From positions 1-9,758 of the forward strand of contig NQJH01000123.1 in NCBI GenBank assembly GCA_002256685.1: a stretch of 9,758 nucleotides of DNA. Direction: 5' to 3'. The notes under the pieces were generated by a model. It saw only the letters and a list, made by a program, of their open reading frames with translations, ran no database searches and was not told the DNA's origin. This stretch comes from Methylococcaceae bacterium NSP1-2 (GTDB lineage Bacteria; Pseudomonadota; Gammaproteobacteria; Methylococcales; Methylomonadaceae). Both the position numbers and the translations under genes were made by a program. Each line of letters starts with the position of its first letter. Position 1 is the stretch's first letter. Shown here in pieces: positions 6,270 to 9,758 of this stretch.

Positions 6270-7028
6270 ATGCATTTTGACGTTATCACGCTATTTCCAG
6301 ACATGGTGACAGCGGCGGCAAGTGTCGGTGTCACAGGCAAAGCACTGGAGCGAGGCATAACCAGTTTGTCAGTGTGGAATCCGCGTGATTATACCCACGA
6401 CAAACACAAAACGGTTGATGATCGCCCTTATGGCGGCGGACCAGGCATGGTGATGAAATATCAGCCCTTGCATGATGCCGTTAGTGCAGCAAAACAAGCA
6501 GGCTATGAAACTACTAAAGTGGTTTATTTAAGTCCTCAAGGCAAGCCGATTACTCAGGCTTTGTTGTCGGAAATCAAACACGAGTCGCAATTAATTTTAG
6601 TGGCAGGTCGTTACGAAGGCATTGACGAACGTTTTGTTGACTTGGATTGTGATGAAGAATGGTCGATTGGCGATTATGTCATCAGTGGTGGTGAGCTAGC
6701 CGCTTTAATAGTCATTGATGCGGTAACCCGTTTACTGCCCGATGTACTCGGTGATGAACAATCAGCAGTACAAGATTCGCACACAGATGGTTTACTAGAC
6801 TGCCCACACTTTACTAGACCAGAGCAGTTAGCAGGACGCGCTGTGCCAGCCGTGTTAATGAGCGGTAATCACGCAGACATAAACCGTTGGCGCATGAAAC
6901 AAGCCTTAGGACGAACGTGGCAGAAACGACCTGATTTATTAGAAAAAAAACAGTTAAACGCAGAGCAGAAACAACTGCTGGAACAATTTAAAGTTGATGT
7001 TAGAGGGTGTGATAATGAATATTATTGA
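6270..7028 (+). CDS. trmD: tRNA (guanine-37-N1)-methyltransferase TrmD
   Basis: A 252-residue SPOUT-class (trefoil-knot) enzyme that uses S-adenosylmethionine to make m1G37 in tRNAs reading CUN, CCN and CGG, which prevents frameshifting. Seen in order: MHFDVITLFP (1-10), WNPRDYTHDKHKTVDDRPYG (36-55), GGGPGM (55-60), YLSPQG (86-91), GRYEGIDER (113-121), EEWSIGDYVISGGE (129-142) and LLDCPHFTRP (175-184). Asp169 and Arg154 fall at exactly the E. coli numbering of the catalytic Asp169 and Arg154. Length matches the family. The ATG lies 2 bp after rimM with no clear ribosome site, and the 3-prime end overlaps the rplS start by 14 bp. Confidence 0.97.
   Translation: MHFDVITLFPDMVTAAASVGVTGKALERGITSLSVWNPRDYTHDKHKTVDDRPYGGGPGMVMKYQPLHDAVSAAKQAGYETTKVVYLSPQGKPITQALLSEIKHESQLILVAGRYEGIDERFVDLDCDEEWSIGDYVISGGELAALIVIDAVTRLLPDVLGDEQSAVQDSHTDGLLDCPHFTRPEQLAGRAVPAVLMSGNHADINRWRMKQALGRTWQKRPDLLEKKQLNAEQKQLLEQFKVDVRGCDNEYY
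7002..7007 (+). promoter_or_regulatory. Ribosome binding site deciding the rplS start
   Basis: AGAGGG inside the end of trmD lies 7 nt before the ATG at 7015. This supports that start over the in-frame TTG/ATG pair at 6994-6999. Confidence 0.75.
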
Positions 7029-7356
7029 TGTATTAGAACAAGCGCAAATGAAACAAAATATCCCCGCATTTAATGCAGGTGATACTGTTGTTGTACAAGT
7101 TAAAGTAAAAGAAGGCGATAAAGAAAGAACGCAAGCGTTTGAAGGCATTGTGATTGCAAAACGTAATCGCGGTCTAAATTCTGCTTTCACCGTTAGAAAA
7201 ATTTCTCACGGTACAGGCGTTGAACGTGTTTTTCAAACACACAGCCCGATAATCAGTGAAATCACTGTTAAACGTCGTGGTGCTGTACGTCGTGCTAAAT
7301 TGTATTACTTGCGTGACTTGACTGGTAAAGCAGCCCGTATTAAAGAAAAACTTTAA
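7015..7356 (+). CDS. rplS: 50S ribosomal protein L19
   Basis: A 113-residue large-subunit protein located at the 30S-50S interface. The start is ATG 7015, giving MNIIDVLEQAQMKQNIPAF, which aligns with the E. coli N-terminus (MSNIIKQLEQEQMKQ); in-frame start codons 7 residues upstream would add a non-homologous leader. GDTVVVQVKVKEGDKER, QAFEGIVIAKRNRGL, SAFTVRKIS and GVERVFQTHSP are present, and the C-terminus KLYYLRDLTGKAARIKEKL is near-consensus. Its own ribosome site lies within trmD, so it can be translated more strongly than rimM and trmD. It is the last gene of the operon, with a strong terminator 22 bp after the stop. Confidence 0.97.
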   Translation: MNIIDVLEQAQMKQNIPAFNAGDTVVVQVKVKEGDKERTQAFEGIVIAKRNRGLNSAFTVRKISHGTGVERVFQTHSPIISEITVKRRGAVRRAKLYYLRDLTGKAARIKEKL

Positions 7357-7378
7357 TCGTCGCTTTTTATCGGACAAT

Positions 7379-7405
7379 AAAAAGGCAGCCTACGCTGCCT
7401 TTTTT
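7379..7405. terminator. Strong intrinsic terminator after rplS
   Basis: AAAAAGGCAGC (7379-7389), loop CTAC, then GCTGCC and six T (7394-7405). The GC-rich core (GGCAGC/GCTGCC) plus the A/T flanks form an 11-bp stem. The minus-strand reading also ends in a T run, so the hairpin probably also ends the convergent bacterioferritin transcript. Confidence 0.92.
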
Positions 7406-7432
7406 GTGTCTGACGTTTTTTAAGATAAGTGC

Positions 7433-7900
7433 TTATATCTGTGATTGTAAATAGTTTTGCAATCCAATTCGCTCAATTAAACCCAGTTGTTTCTCCAGCC
7501 AATAAGTGTGATCGTCCTCGGTGTCTTTCAGCATAACTTGAAGAATTTCACGCGTTACATAGTCACGCGTCGATTCACAAAAAGCCATCACTTCGCGTAA
7601 AGCTGTCACCACCTGTAACTCCAAAGCCAGATCATTTCTTAACATTTCTTCCACTGTTTTGCCGATATGCAAAGGATCACGTTTTGATAAATCAGGCGTA
7701 CCTTGTAAGAATAATATGCGTTTTATTAAGGCAGTCGCATGATCAGTTTCGTCTTGCACCTCATGAGCAATACGTTCGTATAATTTATTGAACCCCCAGT
7801 TTTCATACATTCTGGAGTGAATGAAATATTGATCAATAGCGGTTAATTCACCCGCCAATAAAGTGTTTAAATGCGTAATGACTTGGTTATTGCCTTGCAT
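7433..7900 (-). CDS. bfr: Bacterioferritin, ferroxidase-type subunit without the Met52 haem ligand
   Basis: A 155-residue four-helix-bundle ferritin that oxidises Fe(II) and stores it as a mineral in a 24-subunit shell. It aligns without gaps to E. coli Bfr over the first half. Ferroxidase ligands are all present: Glu18, Glu51, His54, Glu94, and the ExxH pair Glu128/His131 (E. coli 127/130; one residue is inserted just before). The sulfur ligand for the inter-subunit haem, Met52 in E. coli, is Thr here (QDETDH; codon at 7745-7747). Such subunits are known in heteromeric bacterioferritins, where a partner carries the Met. The C-terminus GLQNYLQSQI is typical. AGGA lies 9 nt before the ATG. It is 44 bp downstream of the cytochrome c gene in the same direction; no Fur box or obvious promoter was seen between them. 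Confidence 0.93.
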   Translation of the reverse strand: MQGNNQVITHLNTLLAGELTAIDQYFIHSRMYENWGFNKLYERIAHEVQDETDHATALIKRILFLQGTPDLSKRDPLHIGKTVEEMLRNDLALELQVVTALREVMAFCESTRDYVTREILQVMLKDTEDDHTYWLEKQLGLIERIGLQNYLQSQI

Positions 7901-7944
7901 AATTTAGGTTCCTATTTTTAATAAAGAGTGTCAGTCTGAGTAAA

Positions 7945-8343
7945 TTAATGTTTACCCGCTTCCAATTTAACGCCTTTGCGTTCAGAAGTAATATAAGCCA
8001 CCAGTGCGGTCATTTTAGGATCATCGGCGGCTAAGGGTTGACCTTCCAACGGATTACGCAGACACCAATTGACCATTTCCCACAAACTAATCACTTTACC
8101 GATTTGTTTTTGGAATTTGGGATAGGTTTCGGGGTGCGTGTTAGCCGCATTGGGATGACATTGCGCACACACCACGCCATTTGACCCTAACGCGGGGTCA
8201 GTAAATGCGGCGCGACCTTGTTTAACCACGGTTTGAAATTCACTGTCCCATTGTGCTAAATCTGCTTTAGTAAACTCATCGGCATTGACAACACTAGGCA
8301 AACTCAAGGCTAACACAATCAGCATTTTTTTATAATTCAACAT
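7945..8343 (-). CDS. Exported monoheme c-type cytochrome
   Basis: A 132-residue protein with a Sec signal peptide (Lys5-Lys6, hydrophobic 8-18, probable cleavage after VVNA at 21). The mature part has one haem c attachment site, CAQCH (59-63). Met90 (LWEMVNW) or Met111 (DPKMTAL) could be the sixth ligand. An extra Cys94 is present in MVNWCLRNP. The block LWEMVNWCLRNPLEGQPL followed by AADDPKMTALVAYI resembles haem domains of SoxA-like and related small cytochromes, but I cannot assign a specific family. It probably shuttles electrons in the periplasm. The ribosome site GAGGTG overlaps the stop of the metallophosphoesterase gene just upstream, so the two are co-translated. The likely partner is the di-heme peroxidase at the head of the operon (inference from context). 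Confidence 0.82.
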   Translation of the reverse strand: MLNYKKMLIVLALSLPSVVNADEFTKADLAQWDSEFQTVVKQGRAAFTDPALGSNGVVCAQCHPNAANTHPETYPKFQKQIGKVISLWEMVNWCLRNPLEGQPLAADDPKMTALVAYITSERKGVKLEAGKH

Positions 8344-8352
8344 AAATCACCT

Positions 8353-9405
8353 CTAATAATGAGTTTGCGGTACTTCGCGTTGTTGTTGATATTCACTGTC
8401 TTCGGGACGCTTAGTTTCGGGGTTAAAAGCAACAGTACGCGGTTTATTTTCGGGTAACTGATAATGCACAGCAGTGTTGCCCGTGGCTATATCAATCAAT
8501 TGCCAACCTGTGGCATCCCGTTCAAAAAACGGGTCAGCACGGTTCATTTCTACCGTTAATTTAGGTAAAAATTGTTCAGCTTGGGCGTAGGTTGATGGAT
8601 ACGGCCACGGCCATGATGTCGCCATCACCGAATGAAAGCTGATATTGCCAATTTGATTGTATTGAATTTGATGCACATGACCGTAAATCACCGTGACTTT
8701 ATTAAACGGTTTTAACAGAGCTTGCACTTGCTCCGCGTCATCCGTCCAAAAATTCCAGCCTTTATAAATTTTTTGTAACGGTGAATGGGAAAAAACCACC
8801 ACGGGCGTTGTTTTATCGACTTTGTCTAAATCGGCTTTTAACCAATTGCGTTGCGCTTCGCCAACCATAAACGGTGAACCTAAGGGATTATCTAGCCCTG
8901 CCATCATTGCCATGCGTTCTTCTGGGCTAGACCATTTATTGCTCCATTCATCGTGGGTCAAAATGCTGTTCAACACCACAAAATGCACGCCTTTATGGTC
9001 AAAACTGTAATGATGTTCGCTGACTTTTTTTGCCCAATACTCACCCATATCCAGATAAAAATCATGCTCACCAAGCACAAAACGCGGCTTTTGATGCAAA
9101 GCCGATAAGATTTCCAAACCGTGGTCAATTTCTTCGGGCTTGCCTAATTGCGCTAAATCGCCGCCAAACATAATAAAATCAGGTTTAGGGTCTAATAAAT
9201 TAGCTTCGGCAACCGCTCGCATTAAGCCTCTATCCCAGTTACGGACAAATTGCGTGCCTTTAATTTGCTGAATATGCGCGTCAGAAATATAGGCAAAACT
9301 AAAGTTATCTTCTGCTTTAGCAAACGCAATTTCAACCAAACTCAAGGGCAGTGTGCTGGCGGCTAACAACAGTCCAGACTGTTTTAAAAAATCACGACGG
9401 TTCAT
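8353..9405 (-). CDS. Tat-exported calcineurin-like metallophosphoesterase
   Basis: A 350-residue protein with a twin-arginine signal (NRRDFLKQSG at 2-11, hydrophobic 11-28, probable cleavage after AFA at 29). The two-metal phosphoesterase core is present in order: Asp42-x-His44 (ISDAHI), GGD at 81-83, GEHD at 112-115, His207 (FSHSP) and GHVH at 242-245. The third motif is normally GN-H-D/E with Asn as a metal ligand; here Glu113 replaces Asn. A Trp/Pro-rich ATSWPWPYP segment (262-270) follows the core, and the last 70 residues are not recognised. It should hydrolyse a phosphoester in the periplasm; the substrate is unknown. Tat export suggests folding with metal in the cytoplasm. Its ATG overlaps the upstream peroxidase stop (ATGA), with AGGAG 7 nt ahead, and the cytochrome gene starts 9 bp after its stop. 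Confidence 0.87.
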   Translation of the reverse strand: MNRRDFLKQSGLLLAASTLPLSLVEIAFAKAEDNFSFAYISDAHIQQIKGTQFVRNWDRGLMRAVAEANLLDPKPDFIMFGGDLAQLGKPEEIDHGLEILSALHQKPRFVLGEHDFYLDMGEYWAKKVSEHHYSFDHKGVHFVVLNSILTHDEWSNKWSSPEERMAMMAGLDNPLGSPFMVGEAQRNWLKADLDKVDKTTPVVVFSHSPLQKIYKGWNFWTDDAEQVQALLKPFNKVTVIYGHVHQIQYNQIGNISFHSVMATSWPWPYPSTYAQAEQFLPKLTVEMNRADPFFERDATGWQLIDIATGNTAVHYQLPENKPRTVAFNPETKRPEDSEYQQQREVPQTHY

Positions 9406-9758
9406 GGAGTCACTCCTGCGGTTTTTGAAAACTCAGGACTGGTTAGCGTTTTTAAAAATTCAACCAAATCCGCCTGTTGTTCTTTGCTTAAATTTAACGG
9501 GCGTATGCCGCCACTTTGAAAATCATTCACAGGGTCGCCTTCTTTATCGATGCCCCCTAAATTATAAAATGACACCACGTCGGCGAGTGTTTTGACACTA
9601 CCATCGTGCATATACGGCGCGGTAACGTCTATGTTGCGTAGCGTCGGTGTTTTAAAACTACCTAAATCACGGTTTTGTCCTGAGACTACAAAACGCCCTA
9701 ATTCAGAGGTGTTTTTGTTGCTCAACACCGCAATATCGACATTCGTACCTTGTTGTTT
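9402..9758 (-). CDS. Di-heme cytochrome c peroxidase / MauG-like protein, C-terminal part only
   Basis: The frame is open to the right edge, so only the last 118 residues are seen. A GTG at 9728 could be taken as a start, but ten more in-frame codons precede it and the fold clearly begins upstream. FKTPTLRNIDVTAPYMHDGS followed by TLADVVSFYNLGG is the hallmark of the C-terminal haem domain of bacterial di-heme cytochrome c peroxidases. The Met of YMHDG (codon 9609-9611) is the expected axial ligand of the high-potential haem; MauG proper has Tyr at the equivalent place, so this favours a peroxidase-like enzyme. The end, LSKEQQADLVEFLKTLT, is also typical. The haem-binding CxxCH motifs would lie outside the window. 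It would act in the periplasm, reducing H2O2 or oxidising a protein substrate. It is translationally coupled to the metallophosphoesterase gene. Confidence 0.88.
   Translation of the reverse strand, partial: KQQGTNVDIAVLSNKNTSELGRFVVSGQNRDLGSFKTPTLRNIDVTAPYMHDGSVKTLADVVSFYNLGGIDKEGDPVNDFQSGGIRPLNLSKEQQADLVEFLKTLTSPEFSKTAGVTP
9406..9417 (-). promoter_or_regulatory. Ribosome site of the metallophosphoesterase gene, within a small palindrome
   Basis: Minus-strand AGGAG (complement of 9413-9417) lies 7 nt before the ATG. The stretch 9406-9416 is a perfect palindrome, GGAGT-C-ACTCC, so the ribosome site could pair with sequence directly before the start codon; the 1-nt loop makes a hairpin in one RNA strand unlikely. 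Confidence 0.5.

Noticed and set aside
5596..6358. Minus-strand open frames opposite rpsP and rimM
   Set aside because: They are shadows of well-conserved genes, cross gene borders and have no credible ribosome sites.
6994..7014. Upstream TTG/ATG start for L19
   Set aside because: It would add seven residues absent from L19 proteins, whereas ATG 7015 has a well-placed ribosome site and matches the family N-terminus.
6954..7377. Minus-strand open frames opposite trmD end and rplS
   Set aside because: They overlap rplS on the opposite strand, and one starts in the terminator region; no protein family features.
7901..7944. Fur box or separate bacterioferritin promoter
   Set aside because: Only AT-rich sequence without a convincing -35/-10 pair or GATAAT-type repeat; co-transcription with the cytochrome gene is equally likely.
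8822..9595. Plus-strand open frames opposite the metallophosphoesterase and peroxidase
   Set aside because: They are antisense to motif-bearing coding sequence, with no ribosome site or family similarity.

Overview
The window looks like a chromosomal segment of a gammaproteobacterium. The run ypjD / ffh / rpsP-rimM-trmD-rplS is the classical gammaproteobacterial arrangement, and the proteins resemble their E. coli counterparts along their whole length. Base composition is moderately AT-rich. Together with c-type cytochromes and a small GGAG-headed double-hairpin repeat, this makes a sulfur-oxidising Thiotrichales/Beggiatoa-like or methylotrophic gammaproteobacterium plausible, but that placement is a guess.

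Layout. Positions 3-422 hold the C-terminal end of a Lon-related (YcbZ/LonH-type) ATP-dependent protease. It converges on a minus-strand pair: a DUF898/YjgN-like membrane protein (1538-2833) followed by an M48 zinc metalloprotease (458-1534). A hairpin shared by the two convergent ends includes the last M48 codons. The 2840-3106 intergenic region carries a 43-bp REP-like double hairpin and a second degenerate hairpin repeat. Next come ypjD (minus strand, cytochrome-c-assembly-like membrane protein) and, divergently, ffh (signal recognition particle GTPase). The rpsP-rimM-trmD-rplS operon (5504-7356) has its own probable promoter and a strong terminator at 7379-7405.

From 7433 to the right edge, genes run leftward on the minus strand. 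In transcription order they are the C-terminus of a di-heme cytochrome c peroxidase/MauG-like protein, a Tat-exported metallophosphoesterase (start and stop overlapping by 4 bp), a small periplasmic monoheme cytochrome c, and a bacterioferritin whose usual haem ligand Met52 is Thr. The first three are tightly packed and form an exported redox operon. The bacterioferritin follows after 44 bp and may be co-transcribed.

Most of the window is housekeeping. The parts most worth a second look are the REP-like element, the haem-ligand-less bacterioferritin, the peroxidase/phosphoesterase/cytochrome operon, and the inverted repeat around the rpsP promoter. I saw no tRNA, rRNA, CRISPR array, insertion sequence or prophage gene, and no convincing evidence of a wholly new system.
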